Assembly (NCBI GenBank): GCA_964440935.1
Contig: CAYTTY010000032.1
Span: forward strand, 1 to 46,039
Reading direction: 5' to 3'
Source: WJJR01 sp964440935
Lineage (GTDB): Bacteria > Zixibacteria > MSB-5A5 > WJJR01
Length of the DNA stretch: 46,039 nucleotides
Shown in pieces: positions 15,697 to 24,365 of the stretch. Both the position numbers and the translations under genes were made by a program. Every line of letters begins with the position of its first letter. The first letter of the stretch is position 1. The notes beneath the pieces are model-generated. The model searched no databases. It was not told where the DNA came from and saw only the letters and a list, made by a program, of their open reading frames with translations.

Positions 15697-16469
15697 CACC
15701 GGCAATCCTCGTTGATGTGACCCGATGCACGGGATGCGAGCGATGTGTCGCCGCCTGCATCAAGCGTAATGAACTCGACCCATTGCGTGCCGAAACCGAC
15801 CGCGCGACCGGGGTCGACGGTCTGTCGGCCAACCGGTGGTCGACCATCATTCAAGTTGACCAGGGCCGCTTCGCGCGCAAAAGCTGCATGCATTGCGAAG
15901 ATCCCAGTTGCGTGTCGGCGTGCCTCGTTGGAGGCTTGACCAAAACCGATGCCGGACCGGTTGTGTACGACGATTCCAAGTGTATCGGATGCCGGTACTG
16001 CATGCTCGCGTGCCCGTTTTACATCCCGCGTTACGAGTGGGATGAGACGATACCGTATGTGCGCAAGTGCGATATGTGCTTTGAACGCCTTCAAGACGGA
16101 CAGAAACCGGCGTGCGTGGAGGCCTGCCCGAACGACGCATTGCTCTTTGGCGATCGCGACGATCTCCTCGGTGTTGCCCGTGATCGAATCCGTCAGGGCC
16201 CGAATTACATCAATCATATCTGGGGTGAGACGGAGTTCGGCGGAACGTCGGTCCTTTACGTGTCGGATGTCGATCTGGCCGGGCTGAGCTGGCCCGAACA
16301 CATCGACACTCCCATCTCAGCCCTAACGGACCCGTTGATCCACATGACACCGGTGATTGGTATGACCGTTGCCTTTGGATCGCTCGGCCTCAGTTGGATA
16401 ATCCGCCGTCGCATGACACGCGCGTCAGAAGCCGATGGCGGGGACGGAGAACACGATGCCAAGTCGTAG
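15693..16469 (+). CDS. Four-cluster ferredoxin subunit (DsrO/HmcB/HybA-like), C-terminal anchor
   Basis: A 258-aa protein with four [4Fe-4S] sets: CTGCERCVAAC (C12-C22), CMHCEDPSCVSAC, CIGCRYCMLACPF and CDMCFERL..ACVEACP. A single TM helix lies near residues ~213-235 (MTPVIGMTVAFGSLGLSWII) and is followed by RRR. DsrO, HmcB and HybA carry a Tat signal, but none is present here. The start is a TTG at 15693 overlapping the upstream TGA (TTGA) with GGAGAGGAGG 8 nt before it; earlier starts would lie inside the NarI-like gene and still give no signal peptide. The protein should therefore sit on the cytoplasmic face unless exported by other means. It passes electrons between the quinone module and the other Fe-S subunit. 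It overlaps the next gene by 14 nt. Confidence 0.9.
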   Translation: MTPAILVDVTRCTGCERCVAACIKRNELDPLRAETDRATGVDGLSANRWSTIIQVDQGRFARKSCMHCEDPSCVSACLVGGLTKTDAGPVVYDDSKCIGCRYCMLACPFYIPRYEWDETIPYVRKCDMCFERLQDGQKPACVEACPNDALLFGDRDDLLGVARDRIRQGPNYINHIWGETEFGGTSVLYVSDVDLAGLSWPEHIDTPISALTDPLIHMTPVIGMTVAFGSLGLSWIIRRRMTRASEADGGDGEHDAKS

Positions 16470-18429
16470 CCGAGCCCTCAAAGATGTGCTCTGGACACTG
16501 GCGCTGGTGGGACTGGTCGCCGGTGTCTTTCGAATGTGGTTTGGTCTCGGAGCCACGACGAATATGTCGGATGCCGTGCCCTGGGGTCTGTGGAAAGTCT
16601 TCAACATGGTGGCCGGAGTTGCCCTGTCGACCAGTGGATTCACCATCGGCTTTCTCGTGTACGTTCTGCGGCTCGAGCAATTCCGGAAGTACGTCAAGCC
16701 CGCCATCCTCCTGGCGTTTCTGGGCTACGGTTGTTCGATGTTGGCCCTACTGTTCGACATCGGTTTGCCCCATCGTTTCTGGCACCCGATGTTTATGTGG
16801 AACGAGCATTCCTTCCTCTTCGAAGTCTTCTGGTGTGTACTCCTCTACTTCACCATCACGCTCATTGAGTTGAGTCCGTCGGTATTGGAACAGACGCGTG
16901 CGCATCGCGTGGGCCGTTGGCTGCACCGATTTGCATTTGGTGTTGTCATCGTCGGGATCTCACTGTCGAGTTTGCATCACTCGTCACTGGGCTCATTGTT
17001 CCTGGTGTCGCCGGTGCGATTGCATGAGTTGTGGTACACGTCGTGGCTGCCCTTGTTATTCATCGTGTCTGCGATGGGGGCGGGGATGATGGTGCTCATT
17101 CTGGTTCGGATCCTGTATGCGCGTCTCTACGATCCCGAACCGGTGTTTGGTGCGGCGGCGTCGGGTATCAACGGCATTGTGTGCCAGATTCCCGGCATCA
17201 GCGTTGACAGTGGCGGCGTTCCCGCGCGCGGTCCGGAGATGGCCCGGCTATCGAAACTCGCTCTCATCGCGGCGTCACTGCTGGGCGCGACGCTCGCATT
17301 GAAGGTTATTGATCTCGCTCGACGTGGTGCCTGGACAGCCGTTGGGCATGGACAATGGGAGTCGTGGCTCTTCGGCGTTGAACTCCTCGTCGGCTTGGTG
17401 TTACCGATCGTTCTGGTGGCGATTCCGCGCACGCGCCGTTCCCCCTATGGGTTGGGCGTCGCGTCGGTGTCGGCGGCCGCGGGCCTGGCGATCAATCGGC
17501 TGAATGTCGGCATCTTCGGGTATCTGCGCGATGCCGGATCGTTTTACATCCCGTCGCTCACCGAATGGGCGCTGAGCATCGGTGTGGTGGCCGCCGCCGG
17601 TTTGGCGTTTCTCTTCTTCGTGGAGAACGTCTCCATCTTCGATCAGGAACGTGTTGTGGCAGGGCAGCCAGGCGAGTCGCTCACCGCACTGTTCGAACGC
17701 TGGTCTCATGTCTGGTACGCGGCCTTGATGAGCGGCGTCCACCGGGTCACATTGATTGCTGTGCTGGTGATTCCACTTGCCTGGGTCATGCTGTATCCAC
17801 CGTACAGTGATGACGATGTGCCGACCGTTCCGGTTCAGGCGGCAACCGGCCTCGATATCAATCGTGCGACCTTATTGCTGGACGGTGATCGCGAAGGCGT
17901 CGATGTGACTTTCGCACATCTGGATCACCAGAATCGACTCGGTAAGGATTCGGCGTGTCATCTCTGTCATCATGTGTCAACGCCAATGGATCGGTCGACA
18001 CCGTGTTCCCGTTGTCATCGTGACATGCTGTCTGCGACACCGATTTTCGACCACGCGCACCATGAGCAAGCCGTAGTGGAGAAAGAGCGACTGACCAGTT
18101 GGCATGCAACTAACCGTACGTGCGGGTATTGCCATCCGGCGGATCAGGCAAAGACATCAGACAACGCCAAGAATTGCTTCGAGTGCCACAAGACGGACAT
18201 GTGGTTGACGAGTACACCCGACAGTACGATCAACCTGTCCGAGGCCTGTGCGTTCCGAGAGGCAATGCATCGAACGTGTATCCCCTGTCACAAAGAAAAA
18301 GCACAAGAGGCCGCCAAGCCGAACTTGGCGGAGTGTTTCACGTGTCATGTCACAATGACACCGCGTCGAACAGCGCCGACGCCGCTGATCACCTTTCAAA
18401 ACAATGCGGTGATGCCCCATTCGAACTGA
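16456..18429 (+). CDS. NrfD/DsrP-like subunit fused to hexaheme cytochrome c
   Basis: A 657-aa fusion. Residues ~1-425 are an NrfD/HybB/DsrP-like quinone-interacting membrane protein with about ten helices. Another helix near ~435-455 (VTLIAVLVIPLAWVMLY) would place the C-terminus in the periplasm. Residues ~490-657 carry six CxxCH heme c sites at C501, C517, C556, C574, C608 and C627, with many extra His as distal ligands (HHEQA, SWHATN). In sulfate reducers DsrP and the triheme DsrJ are separate polypeptides; here membrane and cytochrome parts are one chain with twice the hemes. The start at ATG 16456 has GGAG 7 nt upstream and overlaps the Fe-S gene. This is the last gene of the operon; no clear terminator follows. 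Confidence 0.92.
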   Translation: MPSRSRALKDVLWTLALVGLVAGVFRMWFGLGATTNMSDAVPWGLWKVFNMVAGVALSTSGFTIGFLVYVLRLEQFRKYVKPAILLAFLGYGCSMLALLFDIGLPHRFWHPMFMWNEHSFLFEVFWCVLLYFTITLIELSPSVLEQTRAHRVGRWLHRFAFGVVIVGISLSSLHHSSLGSLFLVSPVRLHELWYTSWLPLLFIVSAMGAGMMVLILVRILYARLYDPEPVFGAAASGINGIVCQIPGISVDSGGVPARGPEMARLSKLALIAASLLGATLALKVIDLARRGAWTAVGHGQWESWLFGVELLVGLVLPIVLVAIPRTRRSPYGLGVASVSAAAGLAINRLNVGIFGYLRDAGSFYIPSLTEWALSIGVVAAAGLAFLFFVENVSIFDQERVVAGQPGESLTALFERWSHVWYAALMSGVHRVTLIAVLVIPLAWVMLYPPYSDDDVPTVPVQAATGLDINRATLLLDGDREGVDVTFAHLDHQNRLGKDSACHLCHHVSTPMDRSTPCSRCHRDMLSATPIFDHAHHEQAVVEKERLTSWHATNRTCGYCHPADQAKTSDNAKNCFECHKTDMWLTSTPDSTINLSEACAFREAMHRTCIPCHKEKAQEAAKPNLAECFTCHVTMTPRRTAPTPLITFQNNAVMPHSN

Positions 18430-19071
18430 AGACCCTTCTGCTGCCTAGCGCGTGAACTCCAATTCGAGAGAAATTAGCCGTCGTCATTTCAATCTGACAA
18501 TCCCCTCCGCGATATACAATTATATCTCAAGTCCGAATACCGATTGGCCGTTGCTTTTGAATGCCCGGTGATAGCAATGCGATTGCGGAGCGCAAACTTC
18601 CACTGCGACGATCTGTATCTCGTGGTCCTAATAGCGATTGTCAGATGTCCTGTCCGATTGAGAAGTAGTGAGGCGTGGTCTGCTTGCATATTCACGTTCG
18701 GGTGCCACGGGCCTGTAGGCCCGTGAACCGGGATCGTGTGAACGTGGAACCACGGGCCTAATTGCCATCAACGATTTCACTGGACATCCCAGTTCCCCGA
18801 AGCTCAAGGGCCTGTTGAGACCAGTTGGGTGTGCGTTACACCATCACTCGTAGCGGCGTATGGCAGACGCCCACGTCACGTAACCCGCAGCGGTGAAAGG
18901 GCGGATTCACTTCGGCTTCGCTCAGTGTAAACAATAAGCCCTTACCCCCAAATGAGCACGTCACCTTCGTATTCGGCCCACTGGCTGGTCGCTGTCACCA
19001 TGCGCGAGAATCATCGGAGGCCAATCTGTCTTCCTTATAAGAATCCGACCTTAGAGTAGCGTGTTATAAAA
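18430..19071. other. Gene-free stretch with repeat fragments
   Basis: No gene is supported. Near 18629 a TAATAGCGATTGTCAGA end of the MITE-like family begins, followed by GGGTGCCACGGGCCTGTAGGCCCGTG words typical of the long form, then unrelated sequence. The right end of that element is missing. Positions 18770-19071 show nothing recognisable. Confidence 0.5.
18629..18760. repeat. Decayed MITE-like fragment
   Basis: The left terminus (AATAGCGATTGTCAGATG) and the inner words TGTCCGATT and GGTGCCACGGGCC match the family. A small palindrome ACGGGCCTGTAGGCCCGT lies at 18709-18726. The right terminus is not found. Confidence 0.5.
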
Positions 19072-19534
19072 TCAGGTGGCGAAATCTCGATGCAGCCGAT
19101 CCCATGCCTCAAAAAAGGGCAAAGCCCCTTTGCCAACGTTACCGTCCTTCTTTAGACTTACTGAGAACCGATACCGCCTTCCCCCAGCGACGGGCTTGAG
19201 CGATCGCTTCGGCACGATGAAAAAATCTCCACGTTCAAGCCAGTATGCGATTGCGAAGTCACTCGCCTGATACTCTCCCTTTGACAGATAGAACTGAGCG
19301 GTCGTGCGGGTCTTTCCTGTCGTGTACAGCCGTTGGCGCGCTTTGACCTCGATGCGGACAGAGAGTCGTTTTCTTGGATTAGAGAGCAGGATGTCGTAAC
19401 CAGATTCTCCAAGGTTTTTGAATACCTGTCAACCCCCAGACTTGTGTGCCAAAATCGCCAGCCGGAGCAACACGGTCTGTTCCCTAATCTCTCCAATAAG
19501 AACCTGGATACCTTGTTGGGAGCTTCCGTTTCAT
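19072..19534 (-). pseudogene. Decayed PD-(D/E)XK-like nuclease gene
   Basis: Reading the minus strand from ATG 19534 toward TGA at 19074-19072, a coherent ~150-aa protein appears only if one early frameshift and one in-frame TGA are bridged. After the frameshift it reads GIQVLIGEIREQTVLLRLAI, then LAHKSGG-stop-QVFKNLGESG, YDILLSNPRKRLSVRIEVKA, LYTTGKTRTTAQFYLSKGEY, FAIAYWLERGDFFIVPKRSL and finally LPFFEAWDRLHRDFAT. The D-x(n)-E-V-K in YDILL..RIEVKA is the PD-(D/E)XK nuclease signature, and the layout suggests a group I intron or restriction-type nuclease. A 161-bp repeat sits 10 bp upstream of the ATG and may have cut off its promoter. Confidence 0.7.
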
Positions 19535-19544
19535 GAGTTCTTTC

Positions 19545-19705
19545 TATAGCGGTTGTCAGAATAACTGTCCGATTCCAGAGTGGCGTCACGCGCCGTCGCG
19601 TGACGGCGATCTCCACTACCGACAAGGCGTCACCCGAGGGCGGGTGACGCCACACATGACCACCGTGTTGGCTTCAAACGGACAATACTTCTGACAATCG
19701 CTCTA
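19545..19705. mobile_element. 161-bp MITE-like repeat, copy 1
   Basis: The termini are TATAGCGGTTGTCAGAAT and the complement of CTTCTGACAATCGCTCTA. The core hairpin is GGCGTCACCCGAGGGCGGGTGACGCC. Same length as the copies at 24205-24365 and 35262-35422. It encodes nothing. Confidence 0.75.
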
Positions 19706-19710
19706 TAAGC

Positions 19711-20122
19711 TCACAGCCGACTCACAGCTTGTTCAATCAGGATAGACCCCAACAGCCTCGCGGTGCAAGACGCACCTTCCGTCAACAACCCCCGATGAGA
19801 AAGTTCTCTGTGCAAGAGCTCAGGTAGTCGTGCGTCGAACAGACTCTGAGGGTCTGCGCGATCCACGCGTTGCGATTCTGAGACCGGTGCGAAACCTCTG
19901 AGATCATTGGACAGATCATGGAAGGCCAGAGCTGAAATAAGGCAGGCGAGACCGCTGGGGATGCGGCAGGCAACGGGAACGAAATCCGGGTTTTTCAGTG
20001 GCGGTAGCCCCCCGCGAGACGGTAGAGACCGCGCGCCAGTCGGTCAAGCAGTCCCGCGTCTCGCATTTCGTAGAGTATGCGCGGGTGGATTCCGGCTTGG
20101 AGGGCCTCTTGAGTTCGCATGA
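19711..20122 (-). pseudogene. Broken AbiEi-type antitoxin gene
   Basis: From ATG 20122 the minus strand encodes MRTQEALQAGIHPRILYEMR and then DAGLLDRLARGLYRLAGG, the winged-helix start of AbiEi-type antitoxin/regulators. It then stops at GGYRH (19995). One frame over it resumes with LKNPDFVPVACRIPSGLACL and ISALAFHDLSND, the next conserved AbiEi block. After ~19890 the family resemblance ends, although the frame stays open to ~19711 (ending IEQAVSRL). The gene is frameshifted and probably also deleted. AbiE systems are abortive-infection toxin-antitoxin pairs; no AbiEii toxin gene is present. Its start abuts the recombinase remnant at 20119, so the two were joined by rearrangement. Confidence 0.6.
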
Positions 20123-20568
20123 TCGCCCGAGACCCGGAACTGGTGCACCAGGTGTTCACCGAGGCGACCGAGATGCAGTCGACCGAGGTCAAACGGCTGA
20201 AATCGGAGCGGCAGTTTCTGCTCAAGCAGAAGACCCAGCGGGATGAGGAGCTACGCCGAACCGCTGCGTCACTGAGCGCCTCGGAGTGCCAGCCTGAGGT
20301 CCTGTCCCGTCGCATCGCCGAGATCAACGAGGTGGCGATCAGCCTGGCCCAGCGCATCGCCGAGATCGACAATCAGCTGGCCACCCTGACCCGCACTGAC
20401 GTCAACATCGACCACGTGGCGGCCACACTGGCCGAATGCGACGCCGTGTGGGACGTGCTGCGGTCGGACGAGCAGTGCCAGTTGGTGGACTCACTGGTGG
20501 AGCGGGTGGAGTGTGGAGTGGGGGGTGAGGTGGCGATTACCTTCCGATCTGTCGGGGCAGCACTCTGA
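20119..20568 (+). pseudogene. C-terminal stub of a large serine recombinase
   Basis: A 149-codon open frame begins IARDPELVHQVFTEATEMQ, continues as coiled coil (TEVKRLKSERQFLLKQK, IAEINEVAISLAQRIAEIDN) and ends DAVWDVLRSDEQCQLVDSLVERV plus VAITFRSVGAAL. This is the typical C-terminal coiled-coil and tail of resolvase-family large serine recombinases. The catalytic Ser domain, recombinase domain and zinc ribbon are missing, and a stop lies three codons before the ATG. It is a remnant of a prophage or integrative element. Local GC is higher than in the neighbours. Confidence 0.8.
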
Positions 20569-20708
20569 ATGGGTGTTTTCCTCGATAGCAATTCTGACAC
20601 TATTAATGCCCGAACCGCTTGTGCTCGGACTTCATTCAGGTTAGATTCAATTCAAGTAAGTGATTCAACGACATCTCACCCGGTCTCATCTACCCCGGGA
20701 GGTGGGGA

Positions 20709-23181
20709 ATGCGACTTCGATTCTTGGTGTGCACGTTTGTTGTCGTGTGTGGTATGATCACGCTCTGGCCGGGCAGTGTCAGTGATGCGGTGTCCACATC
20801 GCTCAATCCGCCGGTACCCTCGCAGGAGGTCGTTGCTCAGCAGCTTGGCGCAATGCCGATGCCGTTCACCAAGAACGAGGGGCAGTGGGATGAGCGCGTC
20901 TTGTTCCGCACCAGTGCGGGCGGGGCGACTGTGTGGTTTACCCGCGAGGGCATCACCTACCAGTTCACCCGTCGCATTCCGCGTGAGGGCACGGGTCTTG
21001 ATGATCCGATGGGTCTCATGCGGAAACGCATCCCCGGGTCATTGGGCGAAGAAGGCATGTCCTCAGGTGTCGGCCTGATGGCTGAGCGGGACAGTGTTGA
21101 AATGGTGGTTGTGACGGCCGCGTTTGAGGGTGCGAATGCGGCTGTGGATGTGATGGGCGAAAACCAGCTCGACTACAAGTGCAACTATTTCATCGGCAAC
21201 GATCCGTCGCAGTGGCGCACGGATGTTCCCAACTACGCATCGGTGGTGTACCGCGACGTGTATCCGGGGATTGATCTGCGCCTGCAAGGTGTCGGCGGCC
21301 GTCTGCAAACGGCCTGGGCCGCCAGCAACGGGGCCGATCTGTCGCAGGTGCGCTTGACCTACGACGGGAACGCGACTGTGACCGAGACCGACGCGGGCGA
21401 ATTGCTGATTGAGGCGCCGTGGGGGACGCTCTTGCAATCATCGCTTACAACGCGGGAAGAAGCACCTTCGGCAAGCGTGGAGTCCACGGGGCATGCCGCT
21501 TCTGCTCAGGCCAGCACATCGACAGTCACTCTCGAGTACAGCACCTATCTGGGGGGCAGCAGTACCGACGAGGGCGGGGGCAGCGCCGTGGACGCCAACG
21601 GGAGCGCCTATGTCACGGGCCGGACTTGGTCCATGGACCTCCCGACCGCCGGACCGTATCAGACCTACCAGGGCGGCGGGGATGCCTTTGTGACGAAACT
21701 GAGCGCCGCCGGAGACGACTTGGTGTACAGCACCTATCTGGGGGGCGGCGGTGGGGAAATCGGCTATCGTATCGCCGTGCACGCCAACGGGAGCGCCTAT
21801 GTCACGGGCACCACTAATTCCACGGACTTCCCGACCGCCGGGCCATATCAGACGCACAAGGGCGGCTACGATGCCTTTGTGACGAAACTGAGCACTGCCG
21901 GGAACGACCTGGTGTACAGCACCTATCTGGGGGGCGGCGAAGATGACTTTGGCCACGGCATTGCCATGGACGCCAACGGGAGTGCCTATGTAACGGGCAC
22001 CACTAATTCCACGGACTTCCCGACCACCGGGGCCTATCAGACGGACCACGCTGGAGGCAGCGGGGATGCCTTCGTGACGAAACTGAACGTCCACGGGAAC
22101 GACTTGGTGTACAGCACCTATCTGGGGGGCGGCGAAGATGACTATGGCCACGGCATTGCCATGGACGCCAACGGGAGTGCCTATGTGACGGGCACCACTA
22201 ATTCCACGGACTTCCCGACCACCGGGGCCTATCAGACGGACCACGCTGGAGGCAGCGGGGATGCCTTCGTGACGAAACTGAACGTCCACGGGAACGACTT
22301 GGTGTACAGCACCTATCTGGGGGGTGGCGATTACGACGACGCGACAGCCATCGCCGTGGACGCCAACGGGAGCGCCTATGTCACGGGCTGGACTGGGTCC
22401 GCCGACTTCCCGACCGCCGGGCCGTATCAAACGGACCAGGGGGGGGTTGGATGCCTTTGTGACGAAACTGAGCGCCGCAGGGAACAACTTGGTGTACAGC
22501 ACCTATCTGGGGGGCAGCGATGGGGACGGGGGCTATGGTATCGCCGTGGACGCCAACGGGAGCGCCTATGTCACGGGCGCGACTTTGTCCACGGACTTCC
22601 CGACCGCCGGGGCCTATCAAACGTACGCGGGTGGGGATGCCTTTGTGACGAAACTGAGCCCCGCCGGGAACGCGTTGGTGTACAGCACCTATCTGGGGGG
22701 CGGTGATTGGGACCAGGGCACTGGCATCGCCGTGGACCCCAACGGGAGCGCCTATGTCACGGGCCATACTGAGTCCAGCGACTTCCCGACCGCCGGGCCG
22801 TATCAGTCTGACTTTGGAGGCGGTATTACCGATGCCTTTGTGGCGAAGCTGGGATTCGAGATCAATACAGACGTAGGTGATGACTATTCAATGGGCCTCC
22901 CACGCGCATTCGCGCTGCATCAGAACTATCCAAATCCATTCAATGCGGGCACAGTGATCCGCTACACGCTGCTGGAGGAATCGCGCGTCGTTGTCGAAGT
23001 GTTTGATATTCTGGGTCGGCACGTTGCAGAACTCGTCAATGGCGTTCAATCCCCCGGGGTTCATGCCATCCGATGGAGCGGCGAACTCACCGACGGTGGC
23101 CGTGCCGCGTCCGGAATGTACTTCTACCGGCTGCGCGCGAACGGCTACGAGGAAACCAAGAAGATGATCATGCTGAAGTGA
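20709..23181 (+). CDS. Secreted SBBP-repeat protein, frameshifted at an 8-G tract
   Basis: Starts at ATG 20709 after GGAGGTGGGGA, with a signal peptide (LRFLVCTFVVVCGMITLWPG). The N-terminal ~230 residues form a DUF7948-like domain (MPFTKNEGQWDERVLFRT). From ~270 come repeated SBBP units built on VYSTYLGG, DANGSAYVTG, DFPTAGPYQT and DAFVTKL, expected to fold as a beta-propeller. The frame is lost at GGGGGGGG (22439-22446): with seven Gs it reads through into the second open frame (from ~22448) and gives an intact ~820-aa protein. The C-terminus is a sorting/FlgD-like domain (HQNYPNPFNAGTVIRYTL, ASGMYFYRL). Two 195-bp units at 21906-22295 are nearly identical. As read here, the main product stops at 22706 and lacks the sorting domain. 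Confidence 0.8.
21906..22295 (+). repeat. Two tandem 195-bp near-identical repeats
   Basis: Units 21906-22100 and 22101-22295 differ at about three bases (GACCTGG/GACTTGG, ACTTTGG/ACTATGG, GTAACGG/GTGACGG). Each encodes a 65-aa SBBP unit. Neighbouring units are much more diverged, so this is a recent duplication. Confidence 0.9.
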
Positions 23182-23201
23182 CGACGTGAAGGTCTGAAAG
23201 G

Positions 23202-23236
23202 AGGCCCGTGGGAGACGGTCTCGCGGGCCTTTCTCT
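23202..23236 (+). terminator. Intrinsic terminator after SBBP protein
   Basis: AGGCCCGTG and CGCGGGCCT pair across an 11-nt loop and are followed by TTTCTCTT, about 20 nt after the stop at 23181. Confidence 0.7.
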
Positions 23237-23411
23237 TGCCAGTAAGCCGTCACCAAAACCAAGACTTTCATTCCGAAATGTCGCGAATGCACTACCGAAT
23301 GATACGCTCTTCGGAATCTGAGAGAATTTGGGATCAATGAGGGCGGGGAAGCCGACCGCCGTTAGTCTTTACCACGCAAATGGTTACAAGGCGGGCGGCT
23401 GGATTGGCTGC

Positions 23412-23443
23412 AAAGAAAAATCCCCCGGGGTTTCCGAGGGATT
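23412..23443 (-). terminator. Intrinsic terminator after tRNA-Asp
   Basis: On the minus strand AATCCCTCGG pairs with CCGGGGGATT and runs into TTTTT, just past the tRNA-Asp 3' end. Confidence 0.6.
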
Positions 23444-23448
23444 TATAA

Positions 23449-23526
23449 TGGCGGGGTCGACGAGACTCGAACTCGCGACCTCCGGCGTGACAGGCCGGCG
23501 TTCTAACCAAACTGAACTACGACCCC
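23449..23526 (-). tRNA. tRNA-Asp (GUC)
   Basis: The minus strand folds into a full cloverleaf with acceptor stem GGGGTCG/CGACCCC, D-arm TAGTTCAGTTTGGTTAGA, anticodon loop CTGTCAC (anticodon GUC) and T-loop GTTCGAGTC. Discriminator G and an encoded CCA follow. It lies downstream of tRNA-Val on the same strand. Confidence 0.95.
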
Positions 23527-23668
23527 GTTGAATCCGATCTAAATCGCACAAGCCCTGTCACCGCTTGCGCTGGATGTGAATGAACAACGGTGTAGCCTCT
23601 GAAATCAACTGATTTTCGCTGCTATCCTGCCGCAAGGCGAATCTGTTGCTAAGCCGACTCCGATGTCA

Positions 23669-23746
23669 TGGTGGGCGGTACCGGATTCGAACCAGTGACC
23701 CCCTGCTTGTAAGGCAGGTGCTCTAAACCAGCTGAGCTAACCGCCC
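23669..23746 (-). tRNA. tRNA-Val (UAC)
   Basis: Minus-strand cloverleaf with acceptor GGGCGGT/ACCGCCC, D-arm TAGCTCAGCTGGTTTAGA, anticodon loop CTTACAA (anticodon UAC), T-loop GTTCGAATC and an encoded ACCA end. Probably cotranscribed with tRNA-Asp. Confidence 0.95.
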
Positions 23747-23780
23747 ATCTCACCGGGGTCCGTCCGGTTTCCACCCGGCG

Positions 23781-24053
23781 CTACGATCCGCTCGGCGCGC
23801 CCTCCGTTGGGTTCCGGTCGCGGTCACGATATAAAATCGCCACTGGAATGACGACACAGTAGCCCAGAACCAACAGAATCGGCGCGAGCGTGATTGATCC
23901 CTGGGCGAGCGCAATATAGCCGATCACGATCACTATCAGCGCCGCCAGAAAGATGTAGTAATTCTTCTTGGTGAAGGGTAACCCTTCGCCCTTGGTCGCC
24001 TGGGCGCCCCCTCTGGGACGTTCGCCTGTTTTCACATCCGCTCGTGCCATCAT
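23781..24053 (-). CDS. Small membrane protein, DUF3098-like
   Basis: A 90-aa protein with a polar N-terminal ~28 residues rich in Arg, Lys and Gly and two TM helices (residues ~31-50, YYIFLAALIVIVIGYIALAQ; ~54-76, LAPILLVLGYCVVIPVAILY), then a short charged tail (RDRDRNP). The pattern FTKKNYYIFLAALIVIVIGY resembles DUF3098, a small inner-membrane family common in FCB bacteria; function unknown. Two ATGs (24053 and 24050) follow a GAGGG. It lies 35 nt upstream of tRNA-Val on the same strand. Confidence 0.7.
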   Translation of the reverse strand: MMARADVKTGERPRGGAQATKGEGLPFTKKNYYIFLAALIVIVIGYIALAQGSITLAPILLVLGYCVVIPVAILYRDRDRNPTEGAPSGS

Positions 24054-24204
24054 CTAAGACCCTCAAAGAATGGAACTTGCGCCCAAAGTCAAGCTGCTTG
24101 TCGGGGCCGGGGCCACCGACCTACTTATACATTGGTATCGGCCAAGTCGTTGGCTTCGTTGAAGACTCCAGTGATTTGGTGGGCATAACCCACTTTACGG
24201 GTCT

Positions 24205-24365
24205 TATCGCAATTGTTAGAAGAACTGTCCGATTCCAGCGTGCCGTCATGCGCCCACGCGTGACGGCTATCTCCCGTAGCGACAAGGCGTCACCCGGGGG
24301 CGGGCAACGCCACATATGACCACCGTGTTCGCTTCAAACGCAAAATACTTCTGACAATCGGTCTG
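24205..24365. mobile_element. 161-bp MITE-like repeat, copy 2
   Basis: The termini are TATCGCAATTGTTAGAAG and the complement of CTTCTGACAATCGGTCTG. The core hairpin GGCGTCACCCGGGGGCGGGCAACGCC has decayed. Its right half forms the 3' end of the adjacent lipoprotein gene. Confidence 0.75.

Noticed and set aside
13523..18429. True sulfite-reduction dsrMKJOP operon
   Set aside because: The subunit types match, but there is no dsrAB/dsrC, the Fe-S subunit lacks a Tat signal, and the cytochrome has six hemes fused to the NrfD-like chain. I therefore call it only Dsr/Hmc/Tmc-like.
18544..18726. 60-codon ORF in the gap after the redox operon
   Set aside because: It crosses a decayed repeat, begins without a ribosome-binding site and has no recognisable domain.
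21540..22860. Regular direct repeats that could be taken for a CRISPR array
   Set aside because: The repeats are in frame, encode SBBP units and have no conserved spacer/repeat pattern; no cas genes are near.
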